A stretch of DNA of 37,278 nt from Streptomyces sp. FH025 (GTDB lineage Bacteria; Actinomycetota; Actinomycetes; Streptomycetales; Streptomycetaceae): the NCBI RefSeq assembly GCF_017427025.1, contig NZ_JAFLNG010000004.1, positions 1 to 37,278 of the forward strand. The letters are read 5' to 3'. The notes beneath the pieces are model-generated. The model saw only the letters and a program-made list of their open reading frames with translations. It made no database searches and was not told the DNA's origin. Of the stretch, positions 1 through 7,700 are shown piece after piece. How positions within the stretch are numbered: the first letter of the stretch is position 1; each line of letters opens with the position of its first letter. A program made the position numbers and the translations under genes.

Positions 1-251
1 GCGAACTCAGGCTTGAAATATGCCCCCCCCGGGACAAGCACCGGGCGGCCCCCGACGACACCGGGCTCAGCCCGTCCGAGCAGCGGATCGTCCACCTCGC
101 CGTCCAGGGCCGGACGAACGTGCAGATCTGCACCGAACACCACCTCGCCCGGCGCACGGTGGAGACCCACCTCACCAACGCCTACCGCAAACTCGGCGTC
201 ACCCGCCGCACGCAGCTGGTGGCACGGCTGGGCGAACTCGGCAGGATCTGA
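1..251 (+). CDS. LuxR-family regulator, C-terminal DNA-binding end (5' partial)
   Basis: The open frame runs in from the window edge and stops at 249-251. About 82 residues are visible. The last 60 match the LuxR/GerE helix-turn-helix: LSPSEQRIVHLAVQGRTN for the first helices, then a recognition helix around RRTVETHLTNAYRKLGV, followed by RTQLVARL. The usual fourth-helix pattern (VE.H....Y.KL.V..R..L) is intact. In Streptomyces this tail commonly ends large ATP-binding LAL regulators or two-component response regulators. The upstream sensory or ATPase part is outside the window, so the subclass cannot be decided. Confidence 0.88.
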   Translation, partial: ELRLEICPPRDKHRAAPDDTGLSPSEQRIVHLAVQGRTNVQICTEHHLARRTVETHLTNAYRKLGVTRRTQLVARLGELGRI

Positions 252-329
252 ACCGCCGTCCGCCGTTCGGCGCGACGGCGGGCGAGGAGGAACCCGCCCG
301 CCGTCGCGCCGCACCGGCACGCGGACGAC

Positions 330-602
330 TCAGCCCTGCGTCCAGGGGGTCCAGGAACCGGAGTCCAGACGGACCCGGGACCACTTGGTGTTGTCGGTGC
401 CGATGACGAAGATCTGCTGCTGCCCGTTGGGGAACTTGACGGTCTTCGTGCCGTACTCACAGATGTACGAGCCGCCGTGCCCCGCGACACTGCACGTGGA
501 GGCCTGCGCCGGGGCGGAGGCGACGACTCCCACGAAGGCGGACGCCGCCAGGGCGACGGCGCCGGCGGTGACGGCGCGGCGGCGGAGGAAAGCGAGGGCC
601 AT
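330..602 (-). CDS. Small secreted protein (90 aa) with one lectin-blade-like motif
   Basis: The ATG at 600-602 follows a clear AAGGAG ribosome-binding site about 6 nt upstream on the minus strand. The N-terminus is a classic Sec signal peptide: MALAFLRRR, then an Ala/Val-rich core, ending near APAQA at residue 34. The mature part is about 55 residues with two cysteines (C37, C48), which could form a disulfide. It contains the stretch QIFVIGTDNTKWSR, which resembles a single blade of PLL/tachylectin-type propeller lectins, where FVxGTDxxxWxR repeats. One blade cannot make a propeller, so any sugar-binding role is inference. It is divergent from the protease gene at 904 and probably encodes an exported accessory protein. 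Confidence 0.8.
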   Translation of the reverse strand: MALAFLRRRAVTAGAVALAASAFVGVVASAPAQASTCSVAGHGGSYICEYGTKTVKFPNGQQQIFVIGTDNTKWSRVRLDSGSWTPWTQG

Positions 603-903
603 GAGGTTTCTCCTTGTCAAAGGCGTCACCCGCAGCGCGACGCATCCATGCCACGGGCCACGGTCGGTGCGGCGGGTTCGGCTGACGCCCCCGGCGCGAG
701 CACCACTCTGCCCGGCGGTCAGATCACCCGACCATCGTGGAAAACCACGGGTTACAGCCCCAGCGTGACCGCCCGCCCGATCCCGCGCGGCCAGCCCTGG
801 GGATATCCCCACCGTTCTCGCACCTGTTGGCCGGATAGCCGTGTGGATCTTGAAGAGGAAGGCTGAAGGCAGCCGGAAACTCCGGCTCCAAGGAGGATGT
901 CTG
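603..903. other. Divergent intergenic region (603-903)
   Basis: This region separates the small secreted protein (minus) from the protease (plus), so it should hold both promoters. I could not place a convincing -35/-10 pair for either. It contains the short palindrome GGGGATATCCCC near 799 and, at its right end, the hairpin listed separately just before the protease ribosome-binding site. Open frames across it have no recognisable protein features. Confidence 0.5.
871..887 (+). promoter_or_regulatory. Hairpin directly upstream of the protease ribosome-binding site
   Basis: AGCCGGA (871-877) and TCCGGCT (881-887) form a perfect 7-bp stem with a 3-nt loop. The AAGGAGG ribosome-binding site starts 3 nt later, at 890. 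A stem this close could stabilise the 5' end of the mRNA or affect ribosome access. That role is inference; the base pairing is seen directly. Confidence 0.5.
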
Positions 904-1725
904 ATGCTCAGCCGAAACCTCGTACGGCGTCGCGCAGCCCGCGTCGCAACCGTCTCCGCGATCGCCGCGGGATTCGCCGCCGCGTCGGTCGGCAGCGCCG
1001 GAGCGATCGTCAACGGGACGGAGGCCACACAGCGCTACCCGTTCATGGCCTCCGTCCCGGTCTCGGCCCCGGGCCTGGACGACGGCGTCTGCGGCGCCTC
1101 GCTGATCGACCGCCAGTGGGTGCTGACGGCGGCCCACTGCGTCGACCCGAACCTGGTCAAGCCCGCCGGCACCGTCCGGATCGGCAGCGACGAGCGCAAG
1201 TCCGGCGGCACCGTCCGCGCCATCGCCGGCACCTTCACCCACCCCGGCTACCGGCAGGGAGGCAACACCGGGCCCAACCAGAACGACGTCGCACTGATCC
1301 ACCTGGACCGCCCGGTCAAGGAACGGCCCATCCCCATCGCCGAGCGGCCCGGCGACCCCGGCACCCCGACCCGGCTGCTCGGCTTCGGCACCGTCGTCGA
1401 CACCAACGACCTCGGCGGCCTGAGGTTCCCCGACCACCTCCAGCAGCTCGACACCCGCCGGGCGGCCGAATCCGAGTGCGACCCCGGCTACGCCGGCCCC
1501 ACCCGGCTTTGCACCGTCAGCAGGGTCCCGCAGGCGATGGCCTGCTTCGGCGACTCCGGCGGGCCCCAGATCCAGCACGGCCGGGGCGGACGGTGGGAAC
1601 TCATCGGCGTCACCTCCGGCCCCGGCGTCGGCGGCCACGTCCCGTGCTCCTCCGGCCCCGGCCTCTACAGCAGCGCCCCCGCCTACGCCGACTGGATCCG
1701 CGCCACGATCCGCACGAACAGCTGA
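904..1725 (+). CDS. Secreted trypsin-like serine protease (S1 family)
   Basis: The ATG at 904 is preceded by AAGGAGG (890-896), which decides the start over the GTG at 841. The product is 273 aa. Residues 1 to about 33 are a signal peptide; the mature chymotrypsin-fold protein begins near IVNG (residue 35), the usual N-terminus that inserts into the activation pocket. The catalytic triad is visible: His in TAAHC (about residue 78), Asp in NDVALIHL (about 128) and Ser in CFGDSGGP (about 218). There is no long pro-region, so activation may need only signal removal plus a short trim. It is close in size to Streptomyces extracellular trypsins. The likely role is extracellular protein degradation; substrate preference was not determined. 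Confidence 0.93.
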   Translation: MLSRNLVRRRAARVATVSAIAAGFAAASVGSAGAIVNGTEATQRYPFMASVPVSAPGLDDGVCGASLIDRQWVLTAAHCVDPNLVKPAGTVRIGSDERKSGGTVRAIAGTFTHPGYRQGGNTGPNQNDVALIHLDRPVKERPIPIAERPGDPGTPTRLLGFGTVVDTNDLGGLRFPDHLQQLDTRRAAESECDPGYAGPTRLCTVSRVPQAMACFGDSGGPQIQHGRGGRWELIGVTSGPGVGGHVPCSSGPGLYSSAPAYADWIRATIRTNS

Positions 1726-1755
1726 CCCGCCCAGATCCCGAAGCGGGGATCGACC

Positions 1756-1785
1756 GAAGGGGATCGGAACCGCTCGATCCCCTTC
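1756..1785. terminator. Bidirectional terminator between convergent genes
   Basis: An 11-bp perfect stem, GAAGGGGATCG (1756-1766) with CGATCCCCTTC (1775-1785), has an 8-nt loop. It lies between the protease stop (1725) and the end of the GlxA-type regulator (1841), which converge on it. Confidence 0.75.
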
Positions 1786-1840
1786 CACCACATCGGGACC
1801 CCCGTCCGCCAAGCCTCGCCGAGTCCCACCGATCCGGGTC

Positions 1841-2746
1841 TTACGCCCGTACGCGGAGGCGGCGGAGCATGCGGGCGTCCTGGAAGCCCACGGCTCGGGC
1901 CGCGGTCTCCGTGGTCGCACCGTGGGAGATGAGGTGTTCGGCGCGCTCGAGCCGCAGCTCCTGCTGGTAGCGCAGCGGGGTGACTCCGGTGGCCCTGGTG
2001 AAGTGGCGGGTGAGGGTGCGTTCGCTGACGCCGGAGGCGGCGGCGAGTTCGGCGAGGCACAGCCGGGTGGTGAACCGGGCGTCGATCAGGTCCTGCGCCT
2101 GGTGGACGGCGTCGACGAGGTGGGCACGGTGCCGGAGCATCGCGCTGGCCTGCTGCTCGTCGCCGTTGCGCCGGGCGTAGACCACCATCTCACGGGCGAT
2201 CCGGGCGGCGGCTGTGGGCCCGTGCCGGACGGCGACGAGATGCAGTGCGAGGTCGATGCCGCTGGCGATCCCGGCCGAGGTGACCACGCGGCCGTCCACC
2301 ACGTACAGCACGTCGCGCACCACCGTGGCCTTCGGGTAGCGGCGGGCGAGTTCGTCCTGCGCGTCGTGGTGCGTGGTGCAACGGCGGCCGTCCAGCAGCC
2401 CGGCGCGGCCAAGGGCGGTCGCACCGTTGCAGACGCTCGCGACCGTCCCGCCGACGGTGTGGTGGGCGGCCAACCGCTCCAACGACGCCGGCGACAGCAC
2501 ACCGTCGCCCCGCAGCACCGGCTCGCGCCAGCCGGGGACCATGACCAGGTCCCCGGCCGACAACCGCGGCCACTCGGTGGCGGCCCGAAGCGACAGCCCC
2601 TGTGCCGTCGGGACGTCCTCCTGCTCGGCCACGTAGCCGATCTCGTACCCGAGACCGAGGTCGGCCGCGGTGGAGAACACCTGGGCGGGCCCGGCGAGGT
2701 CCAGCAGATGCAGCTGCGGGACGAGCAGGAAGACGACTCGGGTCAC
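1841..2746 (-). CDS. GlxA-family transcriptional regulator (DJ-1/PfpI-like domain plus AraC HTH)
   Basis: The product is 301 aa from a GTG start (2744-2746) that overlaps the TGA of the upstream hydrolase in GTGA, indicating translational coupling. Residues 1 to about 170 form a class-I glutamine-amidotransferase-like fold, starting VTRVVFLLVPQLHLLDLAGP, with the nucleophile-elbow-like segment ASVCNGATALGRAGLLDG (Cys near 107). The C-terminal 100 residues are an AraC-type double helix-turn-helix: LAELAAASGVSERTLTRHF and the second half ERAEHLISHGATTETAARAVGF. This is the standard GlxA layout. Such proteins usually activate nearby catabolic genes; here the obvious target is the co-transcribed isochorismatase-like hydrolase. 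The effector is unknown. Confidence 0.9.
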   Translation of the reverse strand: MTRVVFLLVPQLHLLDLAGPAQVFSTAADLGLGYEIGYVAEQEDVPTAQGLSLRAATEWPRLSAGDLVMVPGWREPVLRGDGVLSPASLERLAAHHTVGGTVASVCNGATALGRAGLLDGRRCTTHHDAQDELARRYPKATVVRDVLYVVDGRVVTSAGIASGIDLALHLVAVRHGPTAAARIAREMVVYARRNGDEQQASAMLRHRAHLVDAVHQAQDLIDARFTTRLCLAELAAASGVSERTLTRHFTRATGVTPLRYQQELRLERAEHLISHGATTETAARAVGFQDARMLRRLRVRA

Positions 2747-3327
2747 GATCCGGTCAGCTCCTCGACGGTGGCGATCCTGGCGAAACGGCCCGAGAGCGCG
2801 TACTCGGTGCGGGCGGTGATCTCGTCCGTGGAGAGCGTGCGCGGGTCCGCGAGGATCTCCGCCAGGCTGCGCCCGGCCGGTGCGTCCCGGTGCTCGATCG
2901 GGTGGGTCGCGGTGGCGTCGGTGACGAAGGTGACGTCGTAGCCGAGGTCGGCGGCGACCCGCGTGGTCGTCTCGCAGCACTGCTCGGTGCGGATACCGCT
3001 GACGACCAGCTCGCGGATGCCGCGCTCGGTGAGCAGCTGCTGCAGGTTGGTGGTGGTGAACGCGTTGTGCGAGGTCTTGGTGATGACGGGCTCGCCCTCC
3101 GATGGGACCAGTCCGTCGATCAGGCGAACATGGCCGAGCGCGGGATCGAAGGCGGTCCCGCCGCCCGGCTCGGTGTGAAGGATCCAGACGACGAGGTCGC
3201 CCTCGGCGCGGGTGTGGGCGACCAACTTGTTCACCTGGCCGACGATGCCGGGGTTGGAGACGGCCGCCCACCTCTCCTGCCGGCGGAAGGATTCCTGGAC
3301 GTCGATGACGAGAAGCGCTCTGTTCAT
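2743..3327 (-). CDS. Isochorismatase-family cysteine hydrolase
   Basis: The product is 194 aa from ATG at 3325-3327. It has the alpha/beta cysteine-hydrolase signature: Asp9 in ALLVIDVQESF, the conserved Lys in VITKTSHNAF (about residue 83), and the nucleophile Cys in GIRTEQCCETTTRVAADLGYDV (about residue 117). Together these form the Asp-Lys-Cys triad. The GIRTEQCC segment carries two adjacent cysteines, of which the first aligns with the usual nucleophile. The family includes nicotinamidases, N-carbamoyl-amide hydrolases and isochorismatases, and the sequence alone does not settle the substrate. It is the first gene of a two-gene operon with the GlxA regulator, so a small-molecule amide or amine degradation role is plausible. 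Confidence 0.9.
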   Translation of the reverse strand: MNRALLVIDVQESFRRQERWAAVSNPGIVGQVNKLVAHTRAEGDLVVWILHTEPGGGTAFDPALGHVRLIDGLVPSEGEPVITKTSHNAFTTTNLQQLLTERGIRELVVSGIRTEQCCETTTRVAADLGYDVTFVTDATATHPIEHRDAPAGRSLAEILADPRTLSTDEITARTEYALSGRFARIATVEELTGS

Positions 3328-3449
3328 GCCTCGATCCTGGCGGGCCCGGGGCTCCGGCTGAAGACACCATCGGGGCCGGATCCGGAACGATCCGGTCAGC
3401 TTAGCTCAGCGGTCAGGACGGTGGCGCGCGCTCGCAGCCGGAGCATCGA

Positions 3450-3476
3450 AGTGGGCCCTTCCGGCTCCGGCCCACT
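3450..3476. terminator. GC-rich hairpin in the 3328-3574 gap
   Basis: AGTGGGCC (3450-3457) pairs perfectly with GGCCCACT (3469-3476) across an 11-nt loop. It lies about 100 nt past the stop of the ricin-fold gene on the minus strand and upstream of the isochorismatase gene, so it may end read-through into that operon. Confidence 0.45.
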
Positions 3477-3549
3477 CGTCTCACGTGCTGCCCCCGGCGG
3501 GCTGCGGACGTACCCGGGCACGCCGACCCCCGGTCCTGACGGGGGTTGC

Positions 3550-3564
3550 CGCGCCCAGGGCGCG
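3550..3564 (-). terminator. Short hairpin just after the ricin-fold gene
   Basis: CGCGC (3550-3554) pairs with GCGCG (3560-3564), starting about 10 nt beyond the stop codon of the lectin-like gene. The stem is short but pure G+C. With the hairpin at 3450-3476 it is a candidate end for the Rhs/lectin transcript. Confidence 0.4.
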
Positions 3565-3574
3565 TCAGGCGCTG

Positions 3575-4675
3575 CTACGCGGTGCCAGCGCAGTTGGTGA
3601 ACGTCGCCCGGGTGCGGGCGCTGTAGATGCTCGCGCCACCGTTGGCGTCGTACTTGAGGGGCACGGTGATGGTGTCGTCGGCGGTCCACGCGAAACCCTG
3701 GGTGTCGAAGGTCCAGGTGCCGGTGGCCTTCGTCGCCAGCTCCGAGAGCGTGACCCAGCCGTACTGGCGCGGGGGCACGGACACGGTCAGTTTGTTGCCC
3801 ATCTCCTGTTTGAGGTCCACCGTGGTCGCGCCGTTGACCTCGGCGGAGACTTCGAGCTTGAGGCCGATGACGTCGCTGCCGAGGTTCAGGCTTCCCCCCA
3901 GTTTGAAGCCGATGGTGTTGCTCCAGCCCGTGGAGGTGGACAGTGTGAATTCCCACGGGATCGAGGTGGAGGTGTCGTTGTACCAGACGGGAGAGACGCA
4001 CGCCTCGGGCAGGGTGAAGGGCGGCGTCTGGGTCGTCGTGGACCACGAGCAGGTCGAGGTGTCCTTGGCGCACCGGGCGGCGGCGTAGTCCACGGCGGTG
4101 TTCCACGCCGTCTGGTAGACGTCGGCGGGGATCGTCCACTGCTGGTACGCCGAGTTGTCGCAGGCGTTGGGGTAGATCCAGTTGTCGGTGCCCGGGGGGA
4201 TCTGCACGGTCACGCAGGAGTTGTCGTTGGCGTTGCGGAGCATGAACGCCTTCTGCGCCGACCCGGCGACCGGTTGGAAGTACCACTTCTCGGTCGCGCG
4301 CCCGTCACAGGGCTGTTGCCGCATCTGGTAGCGGTACGTGGCCGCGTCCATGCACTTGCCGGTGGTGGTGTTGACGATGGTGAACCCCGAGCCGAGGGTC
4401 GCGCCGGTGTTGATCCGCCACGCCGTGGCGGATCCGGGCGTCGGGTTGACGGAGAGGGGTGCGCTGTCGTCCCGGGATCCGCCCTGGACGTCGATGAGTT
4501 TGCCGTTGCTGACGTTCGTGAACGTCAGCTGGATCAGTGCCGTGACCGACGTGTCGCTCTCCTCGCCTGCGGCGGCGGGGGACGTCATGATGCCCACGAC
4601 TGCGCAGAACACCGCCGCGATGACGGCTGCTCTCCTCCAGAAGGGCCGTCTGTGCCTCGATGGTTCGGTTGTCAC
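3575..4675 (-). CDS. Secreted ricin-type beta-trefoil protein with aerolysin-like C-terminal half
   Basis: I prefer the GTG at 4673-4675 (366 aa), with an AAAGGA-like site about 8 nt upstream. An in-frame GTG at 4774 would add 33 residues and start 10 nt after the Rhs stop. Residues 1-36 are a signal peptide with a TSPAAA-G cleavage region. About 46-185 is a ricin-B-like fold: repeated GKCMD, EKWYF, NSCVTVQ and the QxW-type YQQWTI. About 186-366 is rich in alternating Ser/Thr and hydrophobic residues, with GWSNTIGFKLGGSLNLGSDV, KLTVSVPPRQYGWVTL and a WTFDTQGFAWTADDTITVPL strand pair. That pattern resembles aerolysin/ETX-MTX2 beta-pore-forming toxins; this is my inference. It lies 109 nt downstream of the Rhs toxin on the same strand and probably shares its transcript. 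It does not look like an immunity protein. Confidence 0.75.
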   Translation of the reverse strand: MTTEPSRHRRPFWRRAAVIAAVFCAVVGIMTSPAAAGEESDTSVTALIQLTFTNVSNGKLIDVQGGSRDDSAPLSVNPTPGSATAWRINTGATLGSGFTIVNTTTGKCMDAATYRYQMRQQPCDGRATEKWYFQPVAGSAQKAFMLRNANDNSCVTVQIPPGTDNWIYPNACDNSAYQQWTIPADVYQTAWNTAVDYAAARCAKDTSTCSWSTTTQTPPFTLPEACVSPVWYNDTSTSIPWEFTLSTSTGWSNTIGFKLGGSLNLGSDVIGLKLEVSAEVNGATTVDLKQEMGNKLTVSVPPRQYGWVTLSELATKATGTWTFDTQGFAWTADDTITVPLKYDANGGASIYSARTRATFTNCAGTA

Positions 4676-4783
4676 CGGTGGGATCCTTTCATCGTGCGTA
4701 GCGAACGAGTTGAATTCGGGACCATCGACGGCCGTCCGAGGCTTTCGCCGCACGCTCGTGGGAATGCCGTCCACGACTCGCCC

Positions 4784-7700
4784 CTAATACCAGAAGCCGC
4801 TGGACGGCAGTTCCGAGCGGTATTCATCCACGCGAACCCGCGTATCCGGTGAAATCGATCCGTTTTCGACGCGGCCCTGCATCTCCGCGATGCGGTGGTG
4901 ACCGTTCTTTATGACTCCGTCCGGCGTTCGCAGGGCGTATCCGCCGTCCTTCGGGTTGTTGAAGGAGTTCACCAGATCGTGGTTGCTCCAGCCTTTCATG
5001 TCAGCCATCTTGTCCGCGTTCAAGCCGTGCGTCGGCGTCAGCGATCCGAGATCGCCGGCGCGCATCGATCCGCCGCAGTTGTGGACGAGTACCGACGATT
5101 CGCCCGCGCTCACGTAGAAGGTGTGGATGTTGCCGACGTTGAGGTTGTAGACGGTCTGGTCGGCGACCTCGCCCCGGTCCCGCGTCGAGGTGACCCTGAC
5201 GAATCCGGCACCCGTGGGGCTGCGGACGGGATCGCCGACGCGGATGTCGCCGGCTTCGATCCAGCCCTTCCCCTGGACCCAGACGGGGTGCCCCGCGGTG
5301 GCCGTGATCGTCGTCGGTCGCGGTGCCGCGAGGCCGATGTCGACCAGGTGTTTGACGCCGTGACCGATGATCACCGCGGCGACGGGTTCGCCGCCGGTGG
5401 TTCCGGTGGTGGGATCGGTAGCCCTGACCTGATCGCCCTCGTGCACCTCGCTGATGGGCTTGGCGGTGCCGTCGGCCATCACCACCTGGGTGTCAGGGGC
5501 GAAGGAGTTGCACGTCTTCTCGACGGCCTCGGCGGCCTTCCCCACGGTCGAGGCCTCTTTCGCCGCGGTCTTGGCCACGGTGCCGGCGAGCTTGCCGCCG
5601 GGGATCATGCCCAGCGCGTCCATGGCCGCGGCCTTCTTGTTGCCCTGTGCGAGCTGCCCGGCCACGGCCACCCCGGAGGCGACCGTTCCGACCGGCCCCG
5701 GCACGTAGGCCACCACCTCCGCCGCGGTGGTCGCGACGCGCACCGCCGATTTCCAGCTGAAGGTCCCGGCGAGGTCCATGCCGTTGATCGGATCCGCGTT
5801 GACGTAGTCGTAGTCGTTGGCCGACCCGCCCGCTACCGGGTCGACTTGCAGGAAGCGACCGAGCACGGGCAGGTAGACGCGTGCGCCCATCTCGATGGCC
5901 TGCTGTCCGGCCAGGTGCTCGACCGGCCGTTCATGCTGGCCCAGCCATCCGAAGTCCATTCCTCCGGCGGCGGTGGCGGGGATCGGGATGTCGGCGAAGG
6001 CGCCGGTGGCAGGGTCGATGTTCTGGCCGAAGGGGTCGTAGAGGTGGATGTCGCCAGTACGGGTGGCGGCCCCGTCCGCGGTGAACAGCACGTCACCGTG
6101 GATGTTCGGGTAGGACCAGTTGGTGGTGGCGACCTTGTCGTAGTTCTTGGTCAGCAGCACCCCGCCGGGCAGCGCCACGATCCGCTGGAGCAGGCCACCG
6201 TCCTTGTTCAGGATGAGGTCCGCGTCGTCGTGCTTGGAGCTGTAGGAGTATCGAGTGGTTCCGTTCCTCGACGCGTCGGTGGCGCCGGTGACCGTGCGGG
6301 CGGTCAGCCTGTCCGCAGGGTCCCGGGTGTAGGAGATCGCGGTACCGGAGGCGGTCGTGGTCAGGACGTGCCGCCTGGTGGAGTCGTAACCGAGAGTGTC
6401 ACCCCCGAGCTTGACCGTGTCACCGTGCGAGTCGTACGCGGCGGCCAGCGCGAGGCCGCCGTTGGTGGAGGTCAGCCGGTCGGCGCCGTCGTAGCAGTAG
6501 CCGGTGGTGACCGCCGGGGCACCATTGAGGCTGTCGGTGGACGCGGTGCGGTTGGTGTTCTGCCCGGCGCCCTTCGCCGTCCCGCAACCGTCGGTCGGGT
6601 CGAACCGGTAGGTGAGCTGGTGGTGCGGCACGGTCGCCGCGACCAGCCGGCCCACCGTGTCGTAGGTGTAGGCGTAGTTCGCGACGGACTTCCCGTCCGC
6701 GGTCACCACGTCGTCGGTGACACGGTTGTCACGGGACCGGGTGACGGTGTCGACGACCGTGGACGAGGCGGTCTTCCACGTCAACGCCGTCGGTTTGCCG
6801 GAGCTGTTGCGTGCCAGCGAGTCCAGACGGGACCCGTTGCCGTAGGCGACACCGGACAGTTCGGTGGCCGCGTCGTAGGAGGGGGTGGCGACAGTGGCCC
6901 CGTCCACCTTGACGTTGGTCAGTTGGTTGGCGTCGTTCCAGGCGTACGCCACGGTGCTGGACACGCCCTTGACGGTCGTCGTGTCGGCGACCAGCCGCCC
7001 GACCTGGTCGTAAGTGGAGGCCGAGGTCACGCCGTTGGCGTCGGTGTAGCGGACCTCCTGGCCCAGCAGATCGACCACGGTGGTGATCGACCCGTTGTCG
7101 TCGGTCATCTTCGAGATCAGCGGATCGCCACCGACCGCCCAGTCCGTGACGACGGTGCGCCCGGGCTTGTCCCCGTACGCGGGAGCCGTCTTCCTGACCA
7201 CCCGTCCACGGACGTCGTAGCTGGTGCAGGACCATGCTTCGTCGTTGACGCGCTGGGCCACCGCACGGCCGCTCTCGTCGTACACCGTCTCGCCGACGAG
7301 TGCCGGCCCGTCACCCGGTTTGGCTTGGGTGGTGGTCCTGGCCATACCACCCTGGTTGGCGGCCGGCGCGCTCGGATCGCAGGGGTTGGTTCGGGTCTCG
7401 TCGTCGCCGTAGTAGCTGGTGGCCGTGCGCCTGTCGGGGTCGGTGATGTCGCCCGCGGGCATGGCGGCGGCCAGCTTGCGCAGGTACTTCTCACCCGGCC
7501 GCTCATAAGCGGTCCGCGCGGTCAGCCCCAGCCCCCCGGGATCCGCCGTCATCGACACGGCGAGCCCGTACACCGGGTCGATCCCGGCCGCCGGATCGGA
7601 GTAGCCGGTGGCGGTGCGCTTGGACGGTGCCCGTTCCTTGTCGCCGCCCGAGGTGTCCTCGGTCGTGGAGCTGGTCGCCCACCCGTACCGGGGCGCCAAC

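Noticed and set aside
1922-2941. A 339-codon plus-strand frame across the GlxA/hydrolase pair
   Set aside because: Both real genes on the minus strand have complete family motifs; this frame has none.
5035-5520. The Hint domain as a true intein in the Rhs gene
   Set aside because: It lies at the toxin junction and is followed by an unrelated tail, with no matching C-extein of a host protein. This is the pretoxin Hint arrangement.
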